From positions 186,001-250,000 of the forward strand of contig CAWGOJ010000008.1 in assembly GCA_963824195.1 (NCBI GenBank): a stretch of DNA of 64,000 bases. Reading direction: 5' to 3'. Source of the stretch: Bog-473 sp963824195 (GTDB lineage: Bacteria > Actinomycetota > Acidimicrobiia > Acidimicrobiales > RAAP-2). Below the pieces are notes generated by a model that saw nothing but the letters and a program-made list of their open reading frames with translations, searched no databases and was not told the DNA's origin. Shown piece after piece: positions 47,614 through 55,570 of the stretch (position 1 is the first letter of the stretch; each line of letters starts with the position of its first letter). The translations under genes and the position numbers were made by a program.

Positions 47614-48377
47614 CGGCCGTGCACCAGCGCATCGACGAGACCGGCCATTTCCGCCGGGTCCGGGTCCTGGTACAGCGTCCGGCCCATGGCCATGCCGGCG
47701 CCCCCGCCCTCCATGACGTCGCGCACCTCGTCCAGCACGCGGTCGCGCCCCGCCTCGGTGCGCGGGCCCCCGAGGAAGAGAACCGGCACGCTCACGCTGG
47801 CCACCACACGGGCCACGGCGCGCTGGCGGTCGGCGCCCGGGTTCGCCGCCGGCACCGGGACCTTGATCACGGGCGCACCTATGTCATGGGCGATCACCGC
47901 CGCCAGCACGACGGCGTCGGTCTCGCGCCTCACCCGCCCCTCGTGCCACACCAGCGGCTCGACGAGGGCCTCGAGCCCCGCATCACGCGACTGCTCGAGC
48001 ACCTGACCCAGCAGCTCCAGGGCAGACGCCGTGACCGGGTCCTCCATGTCGATGCGCGTCATGTGCTTCACGCCGGTCCAGCCGTCGGCGGCGGCCCGGG
48101 GCACGCTGGCCACCAGGCGGTCGTCGAGCTCGAAGGCGGAACCCGCCAGGCCGGTCCGGTTGATGGAGAGGTAGGTGCGGTGCAGCGCGGTGATATGGCC
48201 CGCCGCCCTCAGGCCGGTCAGGGGCTCCGCGGTGGCCAAGATCCCGTCGCAGAAGGGCAGCGCCTGGGCCAGCGCACCGAAGAACTCCGCCCAGTTCTCC
48301 GTGGTCAGCACCGCCCGGGCGCGGTGGTCCGCCGCCAGGATGAGCGAGGGGGTGGGCAGCGGCCCCGGGGCGGTCAT
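47610..48377 (-). CDS. Class I aldolase-like (beta/alpha)8 protein (DeoC/LacD/FbaB group)
   Basis: A 255-residue barrel protein starting at the ATG at 48377, which overlaps the dehydrogenase stop (ATGA). SLILAADHRAR near the N-terminus, GSAFELDDRLVA, TRIDMEDPVT and VLFLGGPRTE match class I aldolases; the Lys in PVIKVPVP is a candidate for the Schiff base. The arrangement also recalls the barrel protein found in actinobacterial inositol-use loci (Cgl0159 type). Together with the FGGY kinase it would cleave a phosphorylated sugar or sugar acid. The precise substrate is unknown. Confidence 0.78.
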   Translation of the reverse strand: MTAPGPLPTPSLILAADHRARAVLTTENWAEFFGALAQALPFCDGILATAEPLTGLRAAGHITALHRTYLSINRTGLAGSAFELDDRLVASVPRAAADGWTGVKHMTRIDMEDPVTASALELLGQVLEQSRDAGLEALVEPLVWHEGRVRRETDAVVLAAVIAHDIGAPVIKVPVPAANPGADRQRAVARVVASVSVPVLFLGGPRTEAGRDRVLDEVRDVMEGGGAGMAMGRTLYQDPDPAEMAGLVDALVHGR

Positions 48378-49261
48378 CCGGCGCCGGCCAGCGCCAGGAC
48401 CACCTTGGCCAGGGAGGAGAAGTCCTCCCGGCCGTAGCCGGCGGCGCTCGCCGCCGTCAGCAGCTGGCGCGCCGCCGCCGTGGTGGGCACGGCCACGCCG
48501 CGCCGCGCCGCGTAGGCCATGGCCAGGTCGATGTCCTTGGCCATCAGGTCGGTCATGAAGCCCGGCTGCCAGCCGTTCGACGCCGGGCTCTCGGGGATGA
48601 CGCCGGGCACCGGCAGGCGGGTCCGCACCGCCACGCAGTCGCCGGTGGCGTGGGTGAGGACCAGCAGCAGCTTCTCCATGTCGACGCCGGACGTCGCCGC
48701 CATGGCGGTGGCCTCCGCCGTCGCCGTCATCTGCGCGGCGTAGATCACCTGGTTGCACAGCTTGACCACCTGGCCCATGCCCGGGCCGCCCACGTGCACG
48801 ACGAGCCCGGCGAAGGGCTCCATGGCCGGCTCGGTCTCGGCGAGGACGTCAGCGTCGCCGCCGACCATCAGCGTGAGGGTGCCCTTCTGCGCGCCCGCGG
48901 TGCCGCCCGACAGCGGAGCGTCGAGGTAGCGCGCCCCGGTCTCGGAGACGCGGGCGTGCTGGGTCCGCTCCACCTCGGGGTCGATGGTGGAGCAGTCGAC
49001 GACCGTCGTGCCGGCCCCCAACACGGGCAGCATGGCGTCCACCGCCTCGACCACCTCGGGCGAGTTGGGGACGCACAGGAAGATCACGTCGGATGCGTCG
49101 GCCACGCCCCGCGGCGACCCCCCGTCGGCGGCGCCGGCGGCGACGGCGGCGTCGATCGGCCCCCGGCCGCGCGAGGCCACGGTGACGTCGTGGCCGGCGG
49201 CGACCAGGTGCCCCGCCATGGGCAGCCCCATGGCGCCCAGCCCGATGAATCCGATGCGCAT
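48374..49261 (-). CDS. NAD(P)-dependent 3-hydroxyisobutyrate/tartronate-semialdehyde reductase-family enzyme
   Basis: A 295-residue beta-hydroxyacid dehydrogenase. GFIGLGAMGLPMAGHL is the Rossmann motif, DAPLSGGTAGAQKGTL the substrate loop, and GMGQVVKLCNQ carries the catalytic Lys. The start is the ATG at 49261 with a strong GGAGGG. Family substrates include 3-hydroxyisobutyrate, tartronate semialdehyde, 2-hydroxy-3-oxopropionate and L-threonate. It starts 29 bases after the GH4 stop and ends in a four-base overlap with the aldolase gene. Confidence 0.9.
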   Translation of the reverse strand: MRIGFIGLGAMGLPMAGHLVAAGHDVTVASRGRGPIDAAVAAGAADGGSPRGVADASDVIFLCVPNSPEVVEAVDAMLPVLGAGTTVVDCSTIDPEVERTQHARVSETGARYLDAPLSGGTAGAQKGTLTLMVGGDADVLAETEPAMEPFAGLVVHVGGPGMGQVVKLCNQVIYAAQMTATAEATAMAATSGVDMEKLLLVLTHATGDCVAVRTRLPVPGVIPESPASNGWQPGFMTDLMAKDIDLAMAYAARRGVAVPTTAAARQLLTAASAAGYGREDFSSLAKVVLALAGAG

Positions 49262-49290
49262 GCGTATCCCTCCAGACGTCTCGGCCGGTG

Positions 49291-50643
49291 CTAGGCGAAC
49301 TGGGGCAGCCACTCCGCCGTGCCGGCGAGGAGCCCGTCCACCATGGACTCCAGGGCGCGCAGGTCACCCCGGCCGGCCAGCGGGTCGAGGGCGAAGGCCT
49401 CGGCGGCCAGTGTGCGATCCCCGCGGAGGGCGGCCTCGACGGTGAGTTCCTGCGTGGCCACGTGGCGCCGCACGATCTCGTCGTAGGGCGCCGGCAGCAC
49501 GGATCGGTCGCGACCGCGGATGCCGTCCCCGTCGATGACGCAGATCGACTCCAGCACCACGTCGGGCGGGAAGCCGACGGCTTGGCCGGCGTTGGGGATG
49601 TTGACCGGGGCCTCGAAAGGCTCGCCGGTGATCATGGCCTGGATCATCGGCGAGGGCAGCTCGCCCGACTGCCAGGTCTGCAGGTCCTTGGTGCCTGCCA
49701 GCCACGCGTCGACGTCGGCGATGTACCCGGCCTGGTGAGCCTCCCGCCTCGAGATCGGGCTCAGCTCGATGTTGTACGCCGACCCCCACCCCGACTCGGG
49801 GGTCAGGGCGAACGAGACGAACTCGGCGATGTGCCGGTCGCCGGCGGCCGGGAAGGTGCCCCAGCGGTCGAGCAGCGTCAGCTTGAACAGGTGGCGCTGC
49901 GCGAAGTCGAGCTTGGAGAAGGTCTCGGCCTTCGGGCGCCCCTCGTACGGTGCCAGCGACTCCAGGCCGCCCGCCTCGTCGACGAGCGTGCGCAGCACGT
50001 CGAACCCGTCGGCGCCGTCGACCTCGAGCGACGTCACCACCGGGAAGTGATTGATGCCCGTCACCGACGCGGTGACCGCCTCGAGCGGCCGGCCGAGCGC
50101 GATGGCCAGGTCCATGCAGAAGTTGCCCACCTCGTGGCAGAGCCCCACCGTCTTGATGCGGGTCTCCCGGCACACCGACCGCGTCAGGGCGGTCATCGGG
50201 TTGGTGATGTTGAAGAGCCAGGCGTCGGGGCAGCGCTCCTCCATGGCCTTGCCGATGCCGACCAGGACCGGGATGTTGCGCAGGGCGCGGTTGATGCCGC
50301 CCGGGCCGACGGTGTCGCCCACGGTCTGGGTGATGCCGTGCGCTGCCGGCACGTCGAGGTCGACCGCCATGGAGCGGAACCCCCCGGTCGAGATGCACAC
50401 GATGACGAAGTCGGCGCCGTCGAGGGCGGCATGGAGGTCGGTGGTGGCGGCGATGGTGACCTTTGCGTCCATGGCGTCGTTGAGCTTGTGGGCCAGCGCC
50501 TCCATCTTGGGCAGCGGCGCCGGGTCGATGTCCTGGAGCACGAGGTGCATGCCGGCGAGCGCCGATGTCCCGAAGAGGTCGGCCATCAACTCCGGCCCCC
50601 ACTGGTAGCTGCCACCGCCGACGATCGTCACTTGGGTCCCCAC
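49291..50643 (-). CDS. Glycoside hydrolase family 4 enzyme with CHEV motif (alpha-galacturonidase-like)
   Basis: About 450 residues. GH4 enzymes use NAD+ and a divalent metal in a redox-assisted elimination. The dinucleotide motif is IVGGGSYQW (residues 7-15), the metal-site Asn is in NITNPMTAL, the metal-site Cys-His motif is CHEV at residues 169-172 and the His in TGINHF follows. Within GH4 the four residues after the Cys track specificity; CHEV has been linked to alpha-galacturonidases such as LplD. The start is ambiguous: GTG at 50643 or 50652. It is divergent from a DoxX-like gene with only about 15-24 bases between, an unusually short space for two promoters. It heads the catabolic operon. 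Confidence 0.88.
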   Translation of the reverse strand: MGTQVTIVGGGSYQWGPELMADLFGTSALAGMHLVLQDIDPAPLPKMEALAHKLNDAMDAKVTIAATTDLHAALDGADFVIVCISTGGFRSMAVDLDVPAAHGITQTVGDTVGPGGINRALRNIPVLVGIGKAMEERCPDAWLFNITNPMTALTRSVCRETRIKTVGLCHEVGNFCMDLAIALGRPLEAVTASVTGINHFPVVTSLEVDGADGFDVLRTLVDEAGGLESLAPYEGRPKAETFSKLDFAQRHLFKLTLLDRWGTFPAAGDRHIAEFVSFALTPESGWGSAYNIELSPISRREAHQAGYIADVDAWLAGTKDLQTWQSGELPSPMIQAMITGEPFEAPVNIPNAGQAVGFPPDVVLESICVIDGDGIRGRDRSVLPAPYDEIVRRHVATQELTVEAALRGDRTLAAEAFALDPLAGRGDLRALESMVDGLLAGTAEWLPQFA

Positions 50644-50667
50644 GGCCGCCACAGTACAGTCCCCGTC

Positions 50668-51057
50668 GTGCGCAGCCTCCGGCGTCGTGCGCCCCTGGCG
50701 CTCGCCGCGATCTTCACGACCAGCGGTGTGGTGCACCTGGTCCGACCGCAGGCCTTCGCGTCCATCATGCCGCGCGCCATCCCCGAGGAGCACCACACCA
50801 CGCTCATTTACGCCAGCGGGCTGGTCGAGTTGGCGTGCGCAACAGGCTTGGTCCTGCGCACCCGGTGGGCCGCCGCGGCCTGCGTGGCCACCCTGGCGGC
50901 CGTCTTCCCCGCCAACGTGCAGATGGCCCTCGACGCCGGGACGGGCCGCAATCCGGGCCCCACCGACAGCCGCGCTGTCGCCTGGGGCCGACTCCCCCGG
51001 CAGCTGGTGATGGTATGGATGGCGCTCCAGGCGCACCCACGCCCCGACCCGGCCTGA
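50668..51057 (+). CDS. DoxX-like small membrane protein
   Basis: A 129-residue protein with about four hydrophobic segments (LALAAIFTTSGVVHLVRP, LIYASGLVELACATGLVL, WAAAACVATLAAVFPANV). The HLVRP and ELACATGL pattern is that of the DoxX/DUF4267-like family, quinone- or membrane-related proteins without fixed function. GTG at 50668, chosen because the upstream frame is coding on the other strand. It starts almost back to back with the GH4 gene. The next gene begins six bases after its stop. Confidence 0.75.
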   Translation: MRSLRRRAPLALAAIFTTSGVVHLVRPQAFASIMPRAIPEEHHTTLIYASGLVELACATGLVLRTRWAAAACVATLAAVFPANVQMALDAGTGRNPGPTDSRAVAWGRLPRQLVMVWMALQAHPRPDPA

Positions 51058-51062
51058 ACGCG

Positions 51063-51386
51063 ATGGAGATCCGGGCGCTCCGCCCCGGCGGCGACCACCT
51101 CGTCAAAGCGGCCTCCCACCTGTTCGACGGCCCGGCCGAGCCGCCGGCGACGGCCCGCTTCCTCGCCGAGGACGGCCGCCACCTGCTGCTCGCCTACGAG
51201 GACGGGCGGGCGGTGGGGTTCGTCAGCGGGGTGGAGATGACCCATCCCGACAAGGGCACCGAGATGTTCCTCTACGAGCTGGCGTGGGTCGTCAGCGACC
51301 ACGACGACGACGTCGCCCGCGCCACCTACGAGGGGACGGGCGCGGTGCCCGAGACGGATCAGGTGGTGCAGGTCTGGACCTTCTAG
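51063..51386 (+). CDS. GNAT-like acetyltransferase with the acetyl-CoA motif region missing
   Basis: A 107-residue frame. The first two thirds (MEIRALRPGGDHLVKAASHLF, HLLLAYEDGRAVGFVSGVE, DKGTEMFLYELAW) match GNATs that normally run on through a V-x-x-x-x-R-x-x-G-x-G/A acetyl-CoA loop. Here the reading goes straight into VVSDHDDDVARATYEGTGAVPE, the strand after the loop, so about 30 residues are absent in frame. The enzyme should not bind acetyl-CoA in the usual way. It may be a recent deletion or an assembly collapse. It sits six bases after the DoxX-like gene. Confidence 0.65.
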   Translation: MEIRALRPGGDHLVKAASHLFDGPAEPPATARFLAEDGRHLLLAYEDGRAVGFVSGVEMTHPDKGTEMFLYELAWVVSDHDDDVARATYEGTGAVPETDQVVQVWTF

Positions 51387-51406
51387 GCCCGGTCAGTCGA
51401 GGTCCG

Positions 51407-51679
51407 TCACGCCTCGACCTCGACGTCGTGGAGCCCGAAGCCGATCACCGGTGGCCCGCCCTCGCGGGTCAGCGTCGCGAGCCCGGCACGCGCCGCCTCC
51501 TCGCTCTCGAACACGACGACACACGTCCCGGTGCCGTTCCCGTCGTTCAGCCACATGCCCTTTACGAAACCGAGGAGTGACGCGACCTCCGGGACCACGA
51601 GGTCGTTGAGGATCCCGCGGCGGTGCGCCGCGTCGGAAGCAGGGTCGATCGCCACCTGCACCACGGCCGCGTGCGCCAC
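51407..51679 (-). CDS. Antibiotic-biosynthesis-monooxygenase-like small alpha/beta barrel protein
   Basis: A 90-residue protein with the dimeric ferredoxin-like pattern: a first strand AAVVQVAIDP, a helix HRRGILNDLVVPEVASL, then GFVKGMWL and a strand TCVVVFESEEAARAGLATL. It resembles ABM/EthD-like proteins, some of which are cofactor-free oxygenases or heme-degrading enzymes; no such residue can be assigned here. It stands downstream of the GNAT gene at 51698, 18 bases away, on the same strand. Confidence 0.7.
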   Translation of the reverse strand: MAHAAVVQVAIDPASDAAHRRGILNDLVVPEVASLLGFVKGMWLNDGNGTGTCVVVFESEEAARAGLATLTREGGPPVIGFGLHDVEVEA

Positions 51680-51697
51680 CTGAGCGACGCTACAGGC

Positions 51698-52162
51698 TCA
51701 CGCCAGCCGCTTCTCCCCCCAGAAGCAGGCGAACGGGTTGTCGTTGTACGGCAGCACCTCCACGTACCCCGTCCGTCGGTACAGGCGCTGCGCGTGCACC
51801 TGCTTGGGCCCGGTGTCGAGGCGGGCCGCGGTGTAGCCGAGCGACACCGCGGCCTCCTCGAGCGCTGCCAGGAGCGCCCCTGCCACCCCGTGCGATCGCG
51901 CCGCAGGGCGGACGTACATCCGCTTGATCTCCGCCACGTCCTCGTCCAATCGCCGAAGCCCTCCTCCGGCCACGGCGTCGGCGCCCTCGTAGCCCACGAG
52001 GTAGGCGCCCGTCGGGGCCCGCAGCTCGGCCGGGGTCAGCGGCGGGTTGTCCAGCCGGCTGAACGTCTCGTACACGTCGTTGAGCTCGGCCCGCATGGCG
52101 GCCAGGAGCTCGGAAGCCGGCGGCTCCTCCGGGTCGCACAGCTCGAAGCGGACCGTGCTCAC
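51698..52162 (-). CDS. GNAT family N-acetyltransferase
   Basis: A 154-residue acetyltransferase. The core is VAEIKRMYVRPAARSHGVAGALLAAL, with R-S-H-G-V-A as the acetyl-CoA loop, then ARLDTGPKQVHAQRLYRRTGYVEV at the C-terminal strand. The frame is open far upstream but the GTG at 52162 overlaps the epimerase stop by four bases (GTGA) and gives the natural N-terminus VSTVRFELCDPEE. Substrate unknown. Operon with the epimerase. Confidence 0.88.
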   Translation of the reverse strand: MSTVRFELCDPEEPPASELLAAMRAELNDVYETFSRLDNPPLTPAELRAPTGAYLVGYEGADAVAGGGLRRLDEDVAEIKRMYVRPAARSHGVAGALLAALEEAAVSLGYTAARLDTGPKQVHAQRLYRRTGYVEVLPYNDNPFACFWGEKRLA

Positions 52163-53080
52163 GCCACCTTGTCGGGGTGCAGCGCCCTGGCCATGCGGCG
52201 CATCCCCTCGCGCCAGGGGACCGTCGTCGGCCCGACGAGGTCGTGCATGCGCGTCGTGTCGATCTCCACGCTGTCGATGGTCAGCTCCGTGGGCTCGAAG
52301 CGCGCCTCGATGCCGGCCAGCTCGGCCAGGTAGGTGCACCACTCCTCGATGCTGACCGGCTCGCTGCCGCCCCAGTTGACCGTCACGGCGGGGACCGAGG
52401 CCACGCCGAGGAGGCGCGGCACCATGGCGAGGATGTCGTCGGCGTGCAGCGGGTGGTACACGCTGGGGGCGTTGACGTGGACCGGCACGGCGTGCCCCGA
52501 CAGCATCATGTGGAGGTGGATAGCGGGCCACCCGCCGCTTGTCGCCGTAGGGCACCGACAGGCGGGCGATCGTGGTCGGCAGGCCGAACCGCTCCGCCCC
52601 CCAGCGCGCCGTGCCCTCCGCCGCGATCTTGCAGATGCTGTAGGTGCGCAGGAAGGGCCAGACACCGTGGTTGTCGCCGAGCGGCCCGTCCTCGTCGAAG
52701 ACCCGGTGCCCGTCGGGCCGGTAGACCGCCGTGGACGAGCAGTGCAGGAAGGCACGGGCGCCGCGGTGGTGCTCCATGAGATGCGCCAGGCCGCCGCTGT
52801 TGGCCGCCAGGTCCCGCTCCCAGTTGTTGGTCTTGGCCACCGCGAAGTTGAGGACGTAGTCGGCGTCGGCGGGCAGCCCACCCACCTCCCCCGACACCAG
52901 GTCGACCGGGACACATTCGATACCGGCAGCCTCCAGCTCGGTGCGGGCGGCCGCGTCGGAGAAGCGGGCCGCCCCGATCACATGGTTGTCACGGGCGAGG
53001 GCGGTGGCCAGCGGGCGCGCCACCTGGCCGGTGACACCGGTGACGACGATGGTGCTGCCTTGCAGCGCGTCGGGGCTCAT
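52159..53080 (-). pseudogene. NAD-dependent epimerase/dehydratase, frameshifted
   Basis: The N-terminal part (TIVVTGVTGQVARPLATALA, the NAD motif; HCSSTAVYRPDGH; RTYSICKIAAEG with the Tyr-x-x-x-Lys) is read from the ATG at 53080. After SVPYGDKRR, at about 52545-52540, the frame must change by +1 to give PAIHLHMMLSGHAVPVHVN, HADDILAMV and the rest to a TGA at 52159. Both parts are family-like and the stop overlaps the next GTG as coupled genes do, so the second frame is the natural one. Restored length is about 307 residues. Probably acts on a nucleotide sugar or a ketone. Confidence 0.8.
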
Positions 53081-53112
53081 AGCGCCCCCTTCGTACTCGC
53101 TACGCTGCCCGC

Positions 53113-53361
53113 GTGCACCTCTACGCGGCCTACCTCGGGGGCGAGCTGGGCCCCGGGCGGATGGGCGAGGACCACGAGGTCGTCTTGGTGGTGGCCGACG
53201 ACGAGATCTCGGCGCGCCGGGCCGCCAAGGCCAAGTGGGGCGGGGACGGTCGGCCGCATGTCGACGCCCTCACCCGCGTCGACATGATCGACGGCTACGC
53301 CATCGGGCTCACCCGGAGCGGCGAGGGCGACGCCACCGAGACCGTCGGCTACAACGAGTAG
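53113..53361 (+). CDS. DUF1543-like protein
   Basis: An 82-residue protein that begins MHLYAAYLGGELGPGRMGED and includes VVLVVADDEISARRAAKAKW, the pattern of DUF1543 (short strand, helix, W-x-G loop, then HVDALTRVDMIDGY). The family is found widely in bacteria without a known function. It is divergent from the epimerase gene 32 bases away. Confidence 0.75.
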   Translation: MHLYAAYLGGELGPGRMGEDHEVVLVVADDEISARRAAKAKWGGDGRPHVDALTRVDMIDGYAIGLTRSGEGDATETVGYNE

Positions 53362-53366
53362 CCCAC

Positions 53367-54143
53367 TCAGACCGCGGGCGAGAGCCCCCCGTCCAGGTTG
53401 ACGGCCGCACCGGTGAGGTACGAGGCCCGGGCGGAGAGGAGGAAGCAGCCCAGGTCGGCGAACTCCTCGGCGCGCCCGAAGCGGCCCAGCGGGATGCCGG
53501 TGTCCTTGGCGAAGCGCTCGTAGAACTCCCCCAGCTCGTTCCCCGAGGCGGCCGCGCCGCGGACCCACTGCCCGCTCTCGATCAGCCCGATCAGCACGGC
53601 GTTGACCCGGATGCCGTCGGGCGCCAGCTCCTTGGAGAGCGCCTTCATGAGCGCCATGCCGGCGGCACGGGTCACCGAGCTCGGCTCGCTGCCGGCGCCG
53701 GGGGCTTTCGCCGCCATGGCGAGGGTGAACAGGACCGAGCCCCGGGTGGCCCGGAGCTGGGGCAGCGCCAGGCGGGTCAGCCGCACGGCGGCCATCAGCT
53801 TGAGCTGGACGTCGGACTCCCAGGTGGCGTCGTCAATGGACTCGAGCCGACCGGCCGAGGCGCGCCCGGCGTTGTGCACCACCCCGTCGATGCGTCCCCA
53901 GCGGCCCACGGCGGCGTCGACGAAGGCCTCGACGTCACCGGCCGCGGACACGTCGGCCCGCTGCGCCAGCACGTCGCCGCCCGCTCCCTGCAGGGTGGCC
54001 TCGGCGGCGCGCAGCCGCTCCTCGTCACGGCCGCAGACAGCCACCGACGCCCCCTCGACGGCGAGCTGTCCGGCCAGCGCGAGGCCGAGCCCGTCGGTGC
54101 CTCCCGTGATGAGCACGACCTTGCCGGCGAGTTCCAGATCCAT
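53367..54143 (-). CDS. SDR-family protein lacking the canonical Tyr-x-x-x-Lys
   Basis: A 258-residue SDR with a good cofactor site (KVVLITGGTDGLGLALAG) and the NAG motif as VVHNAGRAS. In the catalytic region, where YxxxK is expected after the serine strand, the sequence is SSVTRAAGMALMKALSKEL: no Tyr is present, and Ser/Thr/Arg occupy the place. The Lys of MKALSKEL is one turn later. This form is known in a mycobacterial-type subgroup, so the protein may bind NAD(P) but use another acid, or may be non-catalytic. It shares the minus strand with the P-loop gene, three bases upstream, in an operon. Confidence 0.85.
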   Translation of the reverse strand: MDLELAGKVVLITGGTDGLGLALAGQLAVEGASVAVCGRDEERLRAAEATLQGAGGDVLAQRADVSAAGDVEAFVDAAVGRWGRIDGVVHNAGRASAGRLESIDDATWESDVQLKLMAAVRLTRLALPQLRATRGSVLFTLAMAAKAPGAGSEPSSVTRAAGMALMKALSKELAPDGIRVNAVLIGLIESGQWVRGAAASGNELGEFYERFAKDTGIPLGRFGRAEEFADLGCFLLSARASYLTGAAVNLDGGLSPAV

Positions 54144-54146
54144 CGG

Positions 54147-54698
54147 TCACTCCTCCTTCGTCGTGGCGGACGTGACGCCCGCCAGGAATGCGTCGGCGTC
54201 CGCCTGCGAGCGCAGGCGGACGAACTCCAGGTGATCCCAGCGTGGGTCGATCTCGGCGACGGCGTACCGCCGGCGGTAGACCTTGTGCCGGCTAGCTGTC
54301 CAGGCGATGATCGACTTCTCGGGGTTCAGTGACCAGAGGTTGGAGAAGGGCTCCTTGTTGCCGTTCCACAGCTCCTCGCGGGTGATCGTCCGTCGCACCG
54401 TGCGCCGGATGGTCCGCCACAGCACGGCGGCATAGGGCAGGTCGAACCACACGACCGTGTCCGCCTTCTGCCAGACCACCTCCTGCACCACGGAGTAATT
54501 GCCGTCGACCACCCAGTGTGGTGACTCCGTCGCCTCCGTCACCCGGGCCCGGAACTCCTCTTCACCGAGCGGCGTCCAGTCCGGCTGGTGGTAGATGGAG
54601 TCGAGCTCCACGTGGGGCGAGCCCAGCACCTTCGCCAGCGCGACGGCGAGCGTGGTCTTCCCCGACCCCGAGCACCCGATGACGGCGACCCGTTGTAT
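54147..54698 (-). CDS. P-loop nucleotide kinase-like (AAA_17/FlaR-type) protein with an ATA or unusual start
   Basis: About 183 residues. The P-loop IGCSGSGKTTLAVALAKV lies upstream of the first ordinary start (GTG at 54629), so that start cannot be right. The frame runs up to ATA at 54698-54696, seven bases after AGGAG inside the end of the SDR gene; no ATG, GTG or TTG is nearer. The rest (HVELDSIYHQPDW, WVVDGNYSVVQEVVWQKADTV, FDLPYAAVLWRTIRRTVRR) matches adenylate-kinase-like 'topology modulation' proteins. Function unknown, probably a nucleotide or small-molecule kinase. Confidence 0.7.
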   Translation of the reverse strand: MQRVAVIGCSGSGKTTLAVALAKVLGSPHVELDSIYHQPDWTPLGEEEFRARVTEATESPHWVVDGNYSVVQEVVWQKADTVVWFDLPYAAVLWRTIRRTVRRTITREELWNGNKEPFSNLWSLNPEKSIIAWTASRHKVYRRRYAVAEIDPRWDHLEFVRLRSQADADAFLAGVTSATTKEE

Positions 54699-54699
54699 C

Positions 54700-55461
54700 T
54701 CAGCGCTCCTGCTCGGTCGGCCGGACCAGGATCTCGTTCACCGCCACCCGCCGCGGCTGCGTGACCGCGTAGCGGATGCTCTCCGCGATGTCCTCGGCGT
54801 GCATGATCTCGATACCCCCGAACTGCTGGGCCATGCCCTCGAGGATCTCGGGTCGGTTGTGGAAGGCCAGCTCGGTGGCCGTCGCCCCCGGCTCAATGAG
54901 CGTCACCCGCACGTGGCGGGCCGTGACCTCCTGGCGCAGGGACTCGCTGAAGGCACCGACGCCGTGCTTGGTCGCGTTGTAGACGCCACTGTTGAGGCGC
55001 GCCACGCGGCCGGCGACGGAGCTCACGTTCACGATGTCGGCCACCGAGCGGGGCTCGGCCTCCGCTGCCGACAGCAGGTGCGGCAGCGCGGCGTGGGTGC
55101 AATAGAGCAGCCCGAGCAGGTTGAGGTTGACCATGCGCTGCCACTCCTCGATGGGAGCGTCGACGATCGGCCCGAGCAGCATGACGCCGGCGTTGTTGAC
55201 GAGCGTGTCGAGCCGACCCAGCGCGGCCACCGTCGAAGCGACCGCCCCAGCGGCCTGGTCGGGATCGGTGACGTCCGCCTCGATCACCAGCGCCGTGCCC
55301 GCTCCCCCGATGCGCTCGGCCAGGGCCTCGAGCCGGTCGTGGCGGCGAGCCACCAGGGCGACGGTCGCCCCCTCCTCGGCCAGGGCGACGGACGTGGCCT
55401 CGCCGATGCCGCTGCTCGCGCCGGTCACCAGCGCGACCGTCCCTTCCAGCCTCTTCGTCAT
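54700..55461 (-). CDS. Short-chain dehydrogenase/reductase (YdfG/clavaldehyde-dehydrogenase-like)
   Basis: A 253-residue classical SDR with an intact site: TGASSGIGEATSVAL for cofactor, NNAGVML, the catalytic Ser in NVSSVAGRV and Tyr/Lys in YNATKHGVGAF. The basic residues after the first strand (ARRHDRL) suggest NADP preference. It is the first gene of an operon with the P-loop kinase and the Tyr-lacking SDR (stop overlaps the next frame). The substrate may be a small hydroxy acid or aldehyde. The ATG at 55461 is good. Confidence 0.92.
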   Translation of the reverse strand: MTKRLEGTVALVTGASSGIGEATSVALAEEGATVALVARRHDRLEALAERIGGAGTALVIEADVTDPDQAAGAVASTVAALGRLDTLVNNAGVMLLGPIVDAPIEEWQRMVNLNLLGLLYCTHAALPHLLSAAEAEPRSVADIVNVSSVAGRVARLNSGVYNATKHGVGAFSESLRQEVTARHVRVTLIEPGATATELAFHNRPEILEGMAQQFGGIEIMHAEDIAESIRYAVTQPRRVAVNEILVRPTEQER

Positions 55462-55570
55462 GGAACCTCCACCTCGGTCTGTCGGGCCGCGTCCCGGCCG
55501 TCACACGGTCTAATGGAACGCGGGCGCTCGAGCATCCGCCTCGGGCAGCCCTCCCGGCAGGGTTCCGAGG

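Noticed and set aside
49288..50640. Plus-strand open frame covering the GH4 gene
   Set aside because: Antisense shadow of a well-supported GH4; only its last part from 50668 (DoxX-like) is real.
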